DNA of 64,000 nucleotides from Daucus carota subsp. sativus (taxonomy: Eukaryota; Streptophyta; Magnoliopsida; Apiales; Apiaceae): NCBI RefSeq assembly GCF_001625215.2, contig NC_030381.2, forward strand, positions 46,622,689 through 46,686,688, read 5' to 3'. Position numbers and translations under genes: made by a program. The notes under the pieces were generated by a model. That model made no database searches. It was not told the DNA's origin and worked only from the letters and a program-made list of their open reading frames with translations. This document shows positions 13,201 through 25,187 of this stretch, in pieces. The stretch's first letter is position 1; each line of letters starts with the position of its first letter.

Positions 13201-15939
13201 AAATATATAATAAAATATAATACGTGTAAGTTCTAACATTGAATACCTTTGTTGGAATATAATCTGCAACAGCCAACCTTTGCAAATTTTCCATAAAATA
13301 AAGAGTGCAGTCAGGAACTTGGAGTTCATTACCCCGCGAATACGTTTCCTGCAATAAATGAGTAATCTCAACACTTGCAAACTTTATCATGTGATAATTG
13401 CCGAAAAACAGAGAATGGAACCATTTATGATATAACTTGCATGCTAATCAAAGTTGATTAAAGTTGTATCCACAACTACACTGTAAAACTGAATTTATTT
13501 ATAAAAAAAAAATACCTGTATCGCGTCGTCTTTCCAGAGAGTTTCTATTTCTTGAGCAAGCTCTTTAGTGAGGCGAGGATAATCCAACCTGCCACCAATT
13601 TCCGACAGTTTCTCCCCTATTTCCTGAATACACAATTATCACAATTAAATAAGTATCACAAAACCAGTTCAATTCTTCCACCTAGTTTAGAAAGCACAAC
13701 CGCGTTATGTCCTGTTCTAAAGCTTTGAATAAAAAGGAAAGCAGATGAAAGAAATATAGCACCTTTATTTCATCCGATAAGGCATAATTTGATGATTCTT
13801 CTTCATTTTGAGCCAATTCCTTTGCCCCGTCATACAATATCTGTTCAGGCAAAGTAAAAAAAATTCAATATTGATCCAAGTTCCAGAATATAGTTTTGTG
13901 TTACAATGAAAAAACAAAAAATAAATGCTGCAAGGTATTCCTTCTAAGCAGATAACAATTTATGTGTTACTCTGCAATAAAGGAAATAATCAACACAAGC
14001 TTACAAGTATCGCATACTTTTATTATCTGATACACATTTGCATGAATAACTGTAATATAACTCTTTAGCTCTGCTTCATTAAATCCAGTTTGAAATAGAA
14101 GTTTTATCTGCAAAAGGCTTGAGAAAACATCAGTCTCCATACATGAAAAATACTATAAATTTTATGAAAGAAATTTATGAGGCATGAATATTTTACCTGT
14201 TTAAAAATCGTCGATTTTCCCGACTCTCCAGCACCTTTACATTAAAAAATACACGACATCAATTACCCCAAAAAAATGTATATGATACATGCGTGAATTC
14301 ACTTGAAAGATACATACGTGAATTCACTTATTTAACTATTAAACACGGTAAGCATTTAATAGCTCATAAAGCCACATGTCACTCCTCTAGATCCATGAAT
14401 TATACAAATACAACACAAGTTTCTAAAATGTACAGATGTATAGAATAAGGATAAGAGTGCAGCCAATAAGGATGACGTCAAAAAAGTCTCATCAACTACA
14501 CATATTGTATAGTGTTCAATACTTCAATTAGATAGCAGAATTAAAATATCAATTGGCCACGTCTAGCAGTCAATTTTCATCTTCATTACCCAGACTCGGC
14601 TGGGAGTGTCCAACATAGATGTGACCAAGTGTCGAAATCAACAATATTTTCAAGAAATTTACAATTTTTTTTAAGTAAGTGTACAAGTGTCAACTGTCAA
14701 ATACAGGTAAATGAGACAAAATGTAGAGTACAAACTTTTGATTTCTTTCTGACCATACAATATGAACATATACATCATTCAAAAGTCAAAAGACAACGCC
14801 ATCCAGTATGAAAAGAATGTATTATGAGATCAACAGCGCCGAGCGGCCGACTGTATAACATGACAAGAAAATTTTCCTTAAGACCAATAGCAGCTAATTG
14901 CTCCATAAATTCTAAGAGTAGTCCATTAAAACAATATCAATCTAACATTGCCTTTCAAGTTAACATTTGAAATTATATCTAGTTAAATTACCTGGCTAAT
15001 GCCTAAAATCATACAAGCTATTCTCCTTGTAAAACTATTTTATCCTTTAATCAGAAATCTAGCACATAGGAATATCCATTTTAAGTATTCTGATTAAAGT
15101 TTAACGAGTTGAATGGTTTTTAGGTTGACAGTAACTTGTATTTTGTAAATAAAATAAACAGTTCAAACTTCATTGGTGTTATGGAACATAGAATTCATTT
15201 TAGTTAAGTAGAATGAATTAATGTTACTCTAGTTTACTTAAGTTACAGGTGATATTATCATTTCACTTGCATCAGGCCTTTGCTAATAGAGGTTTATGAC
15301 TAGGCTTTAAACCAAATTATACATCCACTTGTTCTGCGTTAGACACACACAAGACTTTACTTAAAACCAAAATAATAGACAAAATTGTGATTGCATGGCA
15401 GTGGCTTTCTGTATAACATCTTTATATACATATTATAATAAAGAAGACCAATACCTCAAGCCCAAGCAACCCACATCTTTAAAGAGTACAAAGTCTAGGC
15501 AACGATTATAACAACACTAAGACACTGTTGAAACATTGATGTACTGGAGCGCATAAGATTAGTACATTGAACTCACTGATAGTTAATGGGAATACAATCA
15601 TTAACATAAGTTAATGCAACCCTAACTTGAGAATTATATACCAAGTAAAAGAAGCTTCTGTATATGTTTCTCTGCCTTTGTTTCTAGCTCAATTCGCCTT
15701 TCTATTTCTGCAGTCTGGAAAAAATTAGTTGATTTAGTCCAAAACAATATCAAAGTGAAGTGTAGGTTCTCAATTCTATATAGAATGCGTCCTTTAAAAC
15801 TAAAAAAATTCTCTAGTTTGTGCAGTTTTACTTTAATTACAAAACTTATAAGAAAAATAATAAATCACAAAGATTCCACCTGTGCATTTTCTTCGGAATC
15901 AGCTGGATTGTGTCGCTGTTTACTGCAGAGAGAACCCAT
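9630..15939 (-). CDS. GPA1: Heterotrimeric G-protein alpha subunit
   Basis: Encodes the GTP-binding alpha subunit that pairs with G-beta/gamma at the plasma membrane. Thirteen exons: 15939-15880, 15714-15642, 14234-14197, 14107-14018, 13840-13763, 13623-13516, 13348-13247, 12921-12866, 11924-11790, 11585-11492, 11391-11332, 11247-11168, 9807-9630. Phases agree and the product is 383 aa, the same length as Arabidopsis GPA1. Visible motifs: N-terminal MGSLCS (myristoylation Gly2, palmitoylation Cys5); P-loop GAGESGKS at 45-52; switch I RIRTSG with Arg190; switch II DVGGQR with catalytic Gln222; NKFD at 287-290; TTALD near the end; C terminus [10 protein letters not shown]. Everything needed for GTP binding is intact. 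A TATTTTCAG-like acceptor just 5' of the ATG (near 15955) suggests a 5'UTR intron. Intron 12 contains a long (AT)n tract. Divergent from GCR1. Confidence 0.97.
10191..10244. repeat. (AT)27 microsatellite in GPA1 intron 12
   Basis: Uninterrupted AT dinucleotides for 54 bp, within the 1360-bp last intron of GPA1. Self-complementary and likely length-polymorphic. Confidence 0.95.
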
Positions 15940-16169
15940 ATTTTCTAATACTGAAAACAGCATATAAAAGTGCACTTGTCAAGCTACAACTGGCATCACA
16001 AGGCCCGACCCCTTAGTTCCCGTCCAGCTCCCACCTTGAAGCCTGCGTAGATCAGCCATACACCATCAAAAGTATACAAGTAAAAGCAGCAAGCAAAAAA
16101 ATACTGTATAATAAGATCAAAAGTCAATCGCCACGTCACCTTTATGGTACATTATGTATAATACACTTA
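15940..16169. other. GPA1 5' flank, likely 5'UTR intron
   Basis: No coding sequence. On the minus strand an acceptor-like TGTTTTCAG lies 12-20 bases before the GPA1 start, so the untranslated leader is probably split, with the first exon near the CT-rich stretch at 17.2 kb. This is an inference from splice-site shape only. Confidence 0.4.
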
Positions 16170-16435
16170 GACCATGTTTGTTTAAGTATTGTAATCCCCG
16201 GACAACTACATTATATCTTCAAATTTAAGGGATTATAATCCCATGGGATTGTATTGCAATCACCTTTTGATTCATTGGTATGGATTACAATACCTTCGCT
16301 CACAAGGTATTATAATCCCACGGAGATGAACTAAAACAATGATTGAAATATGAATTTGTGGGATTACAATCCTTTACATTTGAGATAAATAAGGTAATAA
16401 TCGGGGGATTATAATCCCTTCTAACAAATATGGCG
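16170..16435. mobile_element. PIF/Harbinger (Tourist-like) MITE, 266 bp
   Basis: Terminal inverted repeats GACCATGTTTGTTTAAG at the left and the complement of CGCCATATTTGTTAGAAG at the right, with TTA flanking both ends (16167-16169 and 16436-16438), the target size expected of PIF/Harbinger elements. The arms contain repeated GGGATTATAATCCC-type words. A related copy lies at about 31546-31804 inside GCR1. No coding capacity. Confidence 0.7.
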
Positions 16436-18721
16436 TTAGTTTCGCATAAGGCCGGAAACAATTTTCATATCATAGATGACTTGCAACAAGTTTGAAAGAT
16501 TTAAATGTGTTAGGTAACCTAGTAGATTACTTGCAAATGTATGACGAATTAGCTTTAACCTTTACCCGTCAAGATGTTCAAATAGTCTAGTATATCCTTT
16601 ATAATGCATATAGTTAATAAAAAAGTGGCAATTTGTGCTCCATTCATCTCATTTCCAGAAACAATTTAAGACCTATTCATCAAGTCCAAAACCAATGCAG
16701 AAACTTTAAGATAACAAATTTATCAAGTACAACAGATATTTAGACAGTCTACAATCATCAACATAAACTTTTTCAGTTGACATTGTATTCAGAACCTAAA
16801 AGCAACCAATCACACTCAATTCCACTTGAGGAACAAATCCAAAATTCAGAAAAGAAAAATCAGAATCTAAATTTTCCACAAAAAGAAACAAACAACAGGC
16901 ATCAACTCAAACCCAACAAAAACATACACAAAACAAACGGTAAATTCAACATCAATCAAACATCAGTAAATTTCCCAAATAAAAAACAAATTCCCAGTAA
17001 AAAAACAATTAAACCATACAGAGTAAAATACACACATTTCCCCACACAATTCACACAGTCATAACAACATAAAGCCATTCAAACTATCATTCTTCTAAAG
17101 ATTGCATATTGACATTATCACATGTCAAAACAGCCTCATATGAATGTCAAAAAGCGATATAAAAGAGACAACTTTATATAATCGCGAGAGATAGAGAGAG
17201 AGAGAGAGAACCAGAGAGAGGGAGTGACGGGAGATCGACGACGGTGGAGAGATCGGAGAGAGAGCTGTGTGTGTATTTTGTGTGTGTGTGTGTGTGTGTG
17301 TTTTTTAACTACAGAGTGACTAGTTTCTAACCATAGTCAAATTTGGACATATGTTAGTATATACTGTACAACGTATGTGTGTAGTTTATTTACATGTATG
17401 AAAAGGAAAATTGGCTGGATTTCGGCGTACACACTTTTGACTAAGACCCTATGCCTTTTTGACCGGTCAAATTCATTTCAATCCTTGTCTGTTTTGCTTC
17501 CATTTCTTCTTGTCTATTTTCAACATTATCGACTATGCTTGTGCCACCGTCCAACCGGGTTCAATTGATTTTTTTTATGTCAGGAGGTTCAATTGATTTT
17601 TTACTAAACTACAAATGGGTAGAATTTCTTATTGAAAAAATCATTTAATTAGGCAGAAGTGAGTTGCAGACCCTTAATTTTTTGTGAAAGGAATAATTTT
17701 ATATAAAAACTCAAACTCGTTTATCATCAATCGAATGAGTAAATTTCAGGAGTTTGGTTACGTTTTACATGGATTTATAAAATTGTGGCTGAATTTTAAA
17801 ATTTGCAGAATGGTGAATGTATTTCGACTCTACCTTTCAAAATGTTGACCCCCGTTAAATCTACCTAACGGATGTAGCAGAGTAACGGGTACATCTATAT
17901 TTTTAAAATTTATAACGGGTCATATTATATTCATTCGGGTCATATAGAACCCGAACAAGAGATACAGGAAATACAATGCAAAACACACCTATGCACGTCA
18001 CCATCCACTCTCATCATCTCTTTCCACCATCTATCTCGCAAACAATCTCTCCCCCTCAAACCTCTGCCCATGAAACCGTCGACAAATTGTTCAGATGGTA
18101 GACAACAATATTGTGGGTCGGCCTATCCTACTCGCCAGCCCAACCTGGTACCGGAAAACCCCTTTTTCGCTGTAGGTATATTTTGTGAACTAATTGTTTG
18201 TATTCTGTGATAAAATGATTCATTTTGCGAGTCTTGTTTAGGAATAAATGGTTTCAACATCCCATGCAAGTCTTCTGTACTCTCATTTCTCTTTGCTCCT
18301 TGTACATTTAGAATGATAAGATTGTTGGGTTATTCCTCGTTGATCGATTAGGGGTTGCTGGGTGAGTTGACTTTTCGGCAGTGGAAGCGGCGGTGTAACT
18401 TCTGATCATCAGGTGATGATCTCAGTCATCATACATATCTCGATGATAAGAGAGGAAAGAGATTGAGTGAAAGTTGAGAGAAATGATGGCGTTGACTTTT
18501 AACAAAAGGAGACAAGCGGCAGCAGGATTAAATCGGAAAGAAAGTAAAAAGAGTAAGGAGGGTTCGCTGAAGAAGAGACTACCCAATTTTGTTAACTTTA
18601 TATTTTTACGTAACCGCCCCTTCACTTTCGCTGAGAGGTGATGTATTGACTACCTTAATTGAATGTTACATGTTACTGCATCTTCATTTAAGGCGAATTT
18701 TTAACATGCTTTGTGTTCATA
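16436..18721. other. Intergenic with GPA1 leader region
   Basis: Contains a lysine/asparagine-rich open frame at 16777-17064 without recognisable domain (not supported as a gene). At 17186-17212 there is a (GA)n tract, CT-rich on the GPA1 sense strand and typical of plant 5' leaders, and at 17263-17306 a (GT)n tract. The likely GPA1 transcription start is near 17.2 kb. Between 17.6 and 18.7 kb I see no gene. Confidence 0.45.
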
Positions 18722-19172
18722 GGATGAAAGCAATCTTAAAGATTATCCGAGTGAATTGAAAGCTATTCATGGAAAGGAGTTCACTTTCAAGATTGAGCTC
18801 AATGAAGACAATATCCTTCTCAAGAGCACCGTGTACAATGCTACAGATGCATTTGATCGTGAATTCACAGTTTCGTCAAAGTCAGAAGCAAGTACCTCAG
18901 ACCTAGAGATCACTGGCTACAAAGATGTAGGTCTATATGTCACTTGCCCACACGTTAACATTATTATATCATTGTACAAATACTATATGTTTTCTTTTAC
19001 TGAAGAAGGCCGAAGATGTTGCAGATAATGGGAATACACCAGGTTCAGCCAAATCGTGCAGCAAAAAGATAAAAATGGTTAAATTATTATGTGCAGTATG
19101 ATCATATAATTTTAATCTTGCAGGAAACTTGAGGAAGAAAATGGCACGCACCAGCTATGCATTGATTGATTC
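18722..19172 (+). pseudogene. RPA1-like (replication protein A large subunit) fragment
   Basis: After an acceptor at 18721 a block reads SELKAIHGKEFTFKIELNED, followed by STVYNATDAFD and a serine-rich stretch up to about 18929. This pattern resembles the C-terminal OB-fold domain (Rep_fac-A_C) of RPA70-like proteins. A second block (about 19007-19078) gives AEDVADNGNTPGSAKSCSKK, a linker with a basic patch, and a third possible exon begins near 19124. The zinc-binding residues and all upstream OB folds are absent and no start codon belongs to it. RPA1-like genes are commonly carried by plant Helitrons, and a Helitron-like 3' terminus lies 300 bp downstream. The domain call rests on short motifs. 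Confidence 0.55.
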
Positions 19173-19439
19173 TGTGAGGAAGGATCTAGCTTATGCATAT
19201 TTGTTTCTTTTGAACATGATTTCTAGCTAAAACAATATTCTACGACGCTATATAATTCATGTATCGTATTTAAAGTTATTGTTGACTTCAAAGTGACGTG
19301 GCTTATATGTATGTCTGTTCGATAATAAAATATATACATGACAAAAATATTCACTTACTCCTCTCGAAATAATATATCTCTTTATCACCGCCAACAATAG
19401 CTAATAATATATAATTTTGGATCAAAGAAAAAGGAAAAA

Positions 19440-19470
19440 TTCCATGTGCGAAGTACGGGCAAACAGCTAG
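19440..19470 (+). mobile_element. Helitron-like 3' terminus
   Basis: Sequence CCATGTGCGAAGTACGGG followed by CAAACAGCTAG and then T. This has the plan of a plant Helitron 3' end: a short GC-rich hairpin (here with substitutions), a few bases, then CTAG with insertion before T. The matching 5' end was not found. Together with the RPA1-like fragment upstream it suggests the remains of a larger Helitron. Confidence 0.5.
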
Positions 19471-19793
19471 TGTTTTTAAATGAGCTAACAGCTGAAAACT
19501 AACCACTAACGGCAGTCAATTTTTCGAAAGGTTGAACCAAAATCCAGCCACCATTGTGGAAATTTTAAAATTTATCCACATTTTTGCAAATCGATGTAAA
19601 CGTAGCCATACTCCTGAAATTTACTCCTTATCAAATTTTAATTGTCAACTAATATTGAGATACGAGTTTAAATCGAATTGAATTGCTCAATAATGACATA
19701 CTTTAATGAGAGATAATATAGAATGGTTATGACCGATATAAAGTATGTTTTAGATTTCACAAGATATTTTATTCAATACAACATTTCTGTATA
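19471..19793. other. Spacer between Helitron end and fold-back MITE
   Basis: AT-rich; nothing recognised on either strand. Confidence 0.4.
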
Positions 19794-20347
19794 GGGTTAA
19801 TTATCTAGTTGGTCACTGAAGTGGGTTTAATGTATCAAATTAATCACTGAAATGAAAACGGTATCAAGATGGTCACTAAAGTCACCATAAATATCAAACA
19901 AGTACCCCGAAATATAAGTTCAAGCAGTAAAACTATTATTTATAGAGTTTTACACATTATTTATGAATGTTACCACAATCAAGTGAAAGGTTATGACTTC
20001 TAGTATTTATGATAATATATTTAGATTTTATCAAGTTTATTTATTATTTATTTTTAATTAAAACAAATAAATTAACTATATAATAAAAAATAAATAATAA
20101 AAAAACTTGGAAAAATCTAAATATATTATCATAAATACTATAAGTCATAACCTCTTAGTTGGTTATGGTAACATTTAAAAATGATGTGTAAAATTCTATA
20201 AATAATATTTTTATTGCTTGAACTCATATTTGAAGGTACTTGTTTAATATTTATGGTGACTTTAGTGACCATCTTGATACTGTTTTCCCTTCAGTGACCA
20301 ACTTGATACATTAAGCCCACTTCAGTGACCAACTAGATAATTAACCC
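19794..20347. mobile_element. Fold-back Mutator-type MITE, 554 bp
   Basis: The element starts GGGTTAATTATCTAGTTGG and its right end is the inverted match. The inverted repeats run through almost the whole element (about 260 bp per arm) with scattered mismatches and a short AT-rich centre. A perfect 10-bp target-site duplication TTTCTGTATA flanks it (19784-19793 and 20348-20357). Long inverted repeats with 9-11-bp duplications are characteristic of Mutator-like elements. No open reading frame. An RNA through it would form a long hairpin. Confidence 0.9.
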
Positions 20348-20357
20348 TTTCTGTATA

Positions 20358-21370
20358 TTAGTGTTAGATACAAATATCAAAATTGTATAAAAGATTAAAG
20401 AGAGTAGATAAAATATAGGTCATTAACATTGAATTAATAAGTTGAGATATATGGATAAAAAGATGAGATTAATATTTAGGTTATAAAATTTTATTTAATT
20501 CAGAATATTTAAAATATAAATATTTAGAATATCTCTGTTATTTATGTCGAAACTTGAATTTCACTGCTGGATTAATTATTATCTTTGAATTACTTGCATC
20601 AATTTGTATCATTTGCATATTGTTTCTCAATTTTATAGTTGTTAGTTTTGTAATCAAAACCAAGCCGAACCGAGATTTTTAGAACCGAATCCGAACCGGC
20701 AGTTGTGATCTTGGATTTTAAAAAACCGAAGATGTGGTTACAATTTTATCCAAAAATCGAGCTGAACCAGCCTATACTCTTTCCTAAATATATGTATGAT
20801 CCTGCATCTGCTAATAAAAGCTTTTTAATGTTTAAAACAATATACATAATAAATTTCAAAACTAAGTAGGATTCTATCTCAAAATTGGTAGTAAGCTTTT
20901 CTAGTTGGACTTTAATTGGGTTTGTATAATTAATTGAAAAGAAAATATTGAAATAAGAAGAGGGCTAATATTTTAAAAAAATATGTGAGAGCTTAACATC
21001 TCATTTTCAGGAAGAAGCTTGTGGAGAAAACAGTGAAAGCTTTTTGTCTAATTGTTTTGTTTCTTCTAAAAACAAACTCGGAAGCACAATATGAAAAGAA
21101 AATCTTTTCATTCTATTATACTCTCTTCTCTGTATATTATAACTCAAAAACTTGGGGATAAGAACGGGGAAGGAAAGAAAAATGAATTTTGTCTATCGTC
21201 GATTACTGAACCGGACTAGAATATCTGACATTATAATTTTGGGACGATACAAGAAGCTGTACATATATTATATTTGAACCATCAAAACTCGAAAGTTTGG
21301 CAAAATGGTACTCTACAAGTAAAATAATTGAGAAAACTAATCCATATCTTGCAACAAATTAATTAAGTAT
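20358..21370. other. Hydrolase 3' flank and repeats
   Basis: Contains the AACCG-type remnant annotated separately; otherwise AT-rich without recognised genes. The final 200-300 bases are the probable 3'UTR of the alpha/beta-hydrolase. Confidence 0.4.
20654..20786. repeat. AACCGAACCG MITE right-end remnant
   Basis: Similar in order and orientation to the right half of the hAT-type element at 25188-25952: AAGCCGAACCGAG, GAACCGAATCCGAACCGGC, AAACCGAAGAT, then ATCGAGCTGAACCAGCC and the terminus TACTCTTTCCTA. The left half is missing, so it is a degraded relative. Confidence 0.6.
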
Positions 21371-23539
21371 CTATAATCCACATAAATAATTCTTGAGAAT
21401 GGTATTGAATTGTTTCGGATGCTCCAGCTGCGGTACATGTGCTGCATTCTTTATCACTTCCAATTTTACATTCCCACCCAGCATCCTGCATCCATTTTAT
21501 AACATTATCATCAAAATAATTAATTTCTGGTAAACCTTTCTTCTTTTCAGCTGGCTACAAAAAGACCAAGTGATACGAAAGATATTCCATTATCATTTAA
21601 CACCAAATCTTACATGTATCCTTAATTATGAGTATTATATAATGCTTTTAACGTGAAGAAAAGTAAGTTGCGTACTCTTTAAGCTCCTGTGCTTTCTCTA
21701 ACAAAAATATTCTATCATTGTCTCCCCAGATGATCAGCACCTCCTGCATAACAACACATATTGTATCCATTTTAATTTTGGCCGTCCAATTATAGAAAGT
21801 GGCACTAAAAAGGTGGGTGAGAGCTGGGAGATACCTGTTTAAGAGGAGACAAGTTGACGATGTCGTTCTGTCCAATTGTCAATCCCTTTAATAATTCTAA
21901 CTTCTCCTCTCTATTTTCATTGTACAATGTCTGCAAAATTATGGTACATTATATAGAGGCCGTTTGGGCAAATTTAAAAAAAATGCTTCCTTGCTTAAAG
22001 TAAAGAAGTGGATGAGAAGTGAGAAGTAAATAAGTTAATAAAGTGTTTGGAAAAAAAACAGAAGCTGTGAGAAAGAAGCTAGCATTCTCAACTTCTTAAA
22101 AATGCTTGTACTTTGTTACACAAACGGGTCAAAAAAGCAGAAGTAAGAAGTAGCTTCTGCTCCTCGGAAAGAAACAGGCCCATAATCTCCCCTCATCCTC
22201 ATATTATTATTATTATTTATCCGCTTTCAATTTTTTCCAGATCACTTATTCTTTTTTATTTTGACTTAAGTTTTATGATTTTTAAAATCTGGACAATATA
22301 ATTTTACTAAAACTATTTTTTCAACTTTTTATGATCATATAATAATATATATAATTTTTGATCAAAATTAAATGATTTAGCTAGTTAAAAATGGACAAGT
22401 ATTTTAAAACTGGAAATATCAATTATAATCTAATTAACCAGCTTGTTGATTAAAGAAATCTGGACCATGGTCTAGTTTGATGCGACTAAATAGTGTAAAA
22501 GCTAATAACATGACCCTCATTTCTTGTCTAATTTCCTCAATTCAAAAGGTTTGATCACCTACTTTTGGAAGCTACTCATTAATAAAAAAAATATGTATTA
22601 TGAACACAATACTTGTAAGCTCCCCCTGAAATTGACCCCTACCGATATTCTTTATGAATTTCGATTTTTTTTACTTCGGTTAACACCACGTTTGTAGAAC
22701 TGAATCATTAATGGTAAAATTCTTAATTACTCCATGGAGTCCCGTGACTTACGAGTATTATTGCAATAAAAAGCCAAATTTAAAATCTTGAAAACAAATA
22801 CTATTTTAGTTTCCAAACAACAATGAAAATGTTAATGATTTCGAAAAAAATTTTAGTGATAAAAAGAAATGCTAGAAATTCCGAAATGATTCAAACGCAA
22901 ACTTACCCGAATAACATCATTCAAGAAGAAATCCGGCACGCGCGTCCGCCGGAAAACCGCCAAGGCCGTCAAACTCCGCAACTGCGCCGCCGTCTTCGGC
23001 AGCATAACCTCCTCAATCCTCTCCATATTCGCTCTCTTAACCAGCTCCTTATTATCTCTCAACCTCATATTCACCCCCGAGCTGGCGATCACCACCTTCT
23101 CAACTCTCTCCGGCCACCTCACTGCCATATTATACGCCACAAACCCCCCATAACTGGTCCCCACCACCGCATAACTCTCCACACCCATCTTCTCCATCAT
23201 CTTCCCCATGCACTCCGCCTGAAAAACCTCCGACCTCTCCGGCCCCGACGTGAACGACTCCCCAAAGAACACTAAGTCCGGCACGTAAACATCGAAGAGC
23301 TTGGCGAGAAAGACGGCCTGCATGCGCCATTGCCACATGGCGGCGGGGCCGAAGCCGTGGATGAGGAGGACGGCGGGCTTGGGGAGGATGGCGTCGGAGG
23401 TGGTGTGTTTGGGGGCCCACAAGTGGATGCGGGTTTGATCGTCGATGGTGATGTGTTTGGAGGTGAGGCCGGCGGAGATGAGACAGCGGCGGAGGTAGGT
23501 GGCGTATAATGAGGTGAAGCTGAGGCAAGAGCAGCCCAT
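21371..23539 (-). CDS. Alpha/beta-hydrolase fold protein
   Basis: Four exons (23539-22907, 21930-21835, 21743-21676, 21485-21371) give a 303-aa protein. The fold signatures are all present: oxyanion-hole loop LLIHGFGP (about residues 58-65), nucleophile elbow GTSYGG with the catalytic serine, the acid in IIWGDNDRIF, and the histidine in NAAHVPQLEHP. A short hydrophobic N terminus (MGCSCLSFTSLYATYLRR) could be a membrane anchor, or Gly2/Cys acylation could apply. It belongs to the plant branch near epoxide hydrolases and monoacylglycerol lipases; the substrate cannot be inferred. Exon 1 is clearly more GC-rich than its surroundings, producing long open frames on the other strand that are not genes. 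It lies between GPA1 and GCR1, with about 3 kb of intergenic DNA on its 5' side. Confidence 0.93.
21955..22180. repeat. AGGCCGTTTGGGC-type MITE fragment in hydrolase intron 1
   Basis: Starts AGGCCGTTTGGGCAAATTT and contains AGAAGTGAGAAGTAAATAAG and an inverted AGCAGAAGTAAGAAGTAGCTTC segment, ending near GAAACAGGCCCA. The left motif is a common terminus of plant hAT/Tourist-type MITEs. Clear target-site duplications were not found. Confidence 0.4.
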
Positions 23540-23680
23540 GATTTTAGGTTAGTGTGGGGTGGGAAATGAATGGTGAGTTTGTGTTTTTGTGTTGCGTTTT
23601 GGTTGGTTGGTTGTTGAGGGAGTCATGGCGTCATAGTTGGGCAAGTCAAATTCATATAGTGCAAGTTTATACGGAGATTA

Positions 23681-23902
23681 TCCCTCTATCCCATTTTAAG
23701 TTTGACTTTTCGACAAAGGTGTAAAAAAATAGTATCTACGCTCAATAAAAAGATTTAATTCTTATATCAAATAAAAGTTTAGATTCTTAAACTTTTATTT
23801 GATATAAATTTTATAAACAATAATTATGTTTGTATGTGATTTTTTTAACACCTTAAAATACGTGTAAAAAAATCAAAAGCAGTTAAAATGGGACGGAGGG
23901 AG
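23681..23902. mobile_element. Stowaway-like MITE, 222 bp
   Basis: Left end TCCCTCTATCCCATTTTAAG, right end the inverted match of CTCCCTCCGTCCCATTTTAA, flanked by TA on both sides (23679-23680, 23903-23904). Size, TA target and CTCCCTCCGTCCC terminus fit the Tc1/Mariner-related Stowaway group. Confidence 0.75.
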
Positions 23903-25179
23903 TATTTTACATGTTTATGTGTATCATTTTAGAATTTGGAGTAAAACGTTCCTCATATTGAATTTTTTAAAAAAAAAATAAATTACCACACCATTGTTTG
24001 ACACGTATTTAAAACTTTTATAAAATATAATTTTATAAATTATTTTTAAAAATCTTTATTTTTATAAAAATCTAAATATTTCTCTCTACGTCCCACTGGA
24101 TTCTTTACGGTTTTCTACGTCCCACTCGTTTTTTTACATTACAAAACTTTTCTAAAATAGTTAATGGGTCACCGCTTTCCCACTTTTCTTCTCTTTTCAC
24201 ACTACTTTTATTCCACTACCTCTCTTTTATATATTAAAAATCAATAGGTCCCACACCTTCACTCACCTTTCTTTCTCTTTTCCACTATTTTATACATATT
24301 TTTCAACTTTCGTGCCCAAAATCATTGTAAATAATTGGATGGAAGTATATTTTAACGGATTATTGTAAATAATTGGATGGGAGTATATTTTTACGGAATA
24401 TTCTCTATTACACCACCGTACAATTGACTTATGCGAATAATATCATCACATTTTTTACTACTATTTGTGATTATTATTTACTTATGATTTTACATATAAT
24501 CCCCGAGTTATGAAAATGTAATATAATTTATTTCAAAATATTAAATAAACTATAATTAAATTTTTATTAAAAATATATAAAACAGACTCTTAAATCATAC
24601 AAACTGATTCAAAGCATAATACAGGGTTATCATAAAAAAATTGTGATGGTACCATTGACAAAAGACAATTATACGGTATACCGTAGTTAATATTTTTATG
24701 TTTATTCAGAAAAGTTAATCTATAATATTTTTTATGAATTTTGGAATTCATGTCGATTCCCGACCGAGAAGGAGTGTTTAAGACTCTCTCCGTCCTTTTT
24801 TAGTTGTCACATTTGATTTTGTACCCGTCAAATTAATCAAAGTTTTATTAATATTTATTAATATTTTATCATTTGAAAAAATAAAAAAAATATGTCATCG
24901 GAAATAATTTGGCTATCCCGTGTATACCGTGGGCACGATAACTTTTAATCTACTTTAAAATATACTTTTCAGTTTTTGAAGAATAATGAAAGAATTATTT
25001 ATAATCTTTGATAAAAAATTAGTCAAATTGACCGATAACAATACAAATGCGATAACTAAAAAAAGCAGGGAGTAATGTTAATGCATGTAGCTGATTATAA
25101 AATTTGGAATGTACCAAAAAACATGTCACCAATCCAGTTTTTAGCAGTTAGCACCGGCTATCTCAGACTAAACCCCGCA
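23903..25179. other. Intergenic, MITE-rich
   Basis: AT-rich. Around 24085-24400 there are repeated GTCCCACT phrases and a doubled TAAATAATTGGATGG word (24329-24390), probably decayed MITE pieces. At 24784-25072 a Stowaway-like pair of ends (CTCTCCGTCCTTTTTTAGTTG at the left, the inverted CTCCCTGCTTTTTTTAGTTA at the right, followed by TA) defines another likely element. No genes recognised. Confidence 0.5.
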
Positions 25180-25187
25180 ACAAGCAG

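Noticed and set aside
16777-17064. 95-aa plus-strand open frame rich in Asn, Lys and Gln
   Set aside because: A/C-rich composition only, no domain and no homologue I can recall; it lies in the probable GPA1 leader intron.
22823-23275. 150-aa and 132-aa open frames overlapping the hydrolase first exon
   Set aside because: They are by-products of the GC-rich exon; His/Arg/Pro-rich composition without domains. The hydrolase frame on the minus strand has all catalytic motifs and correct splice phases.
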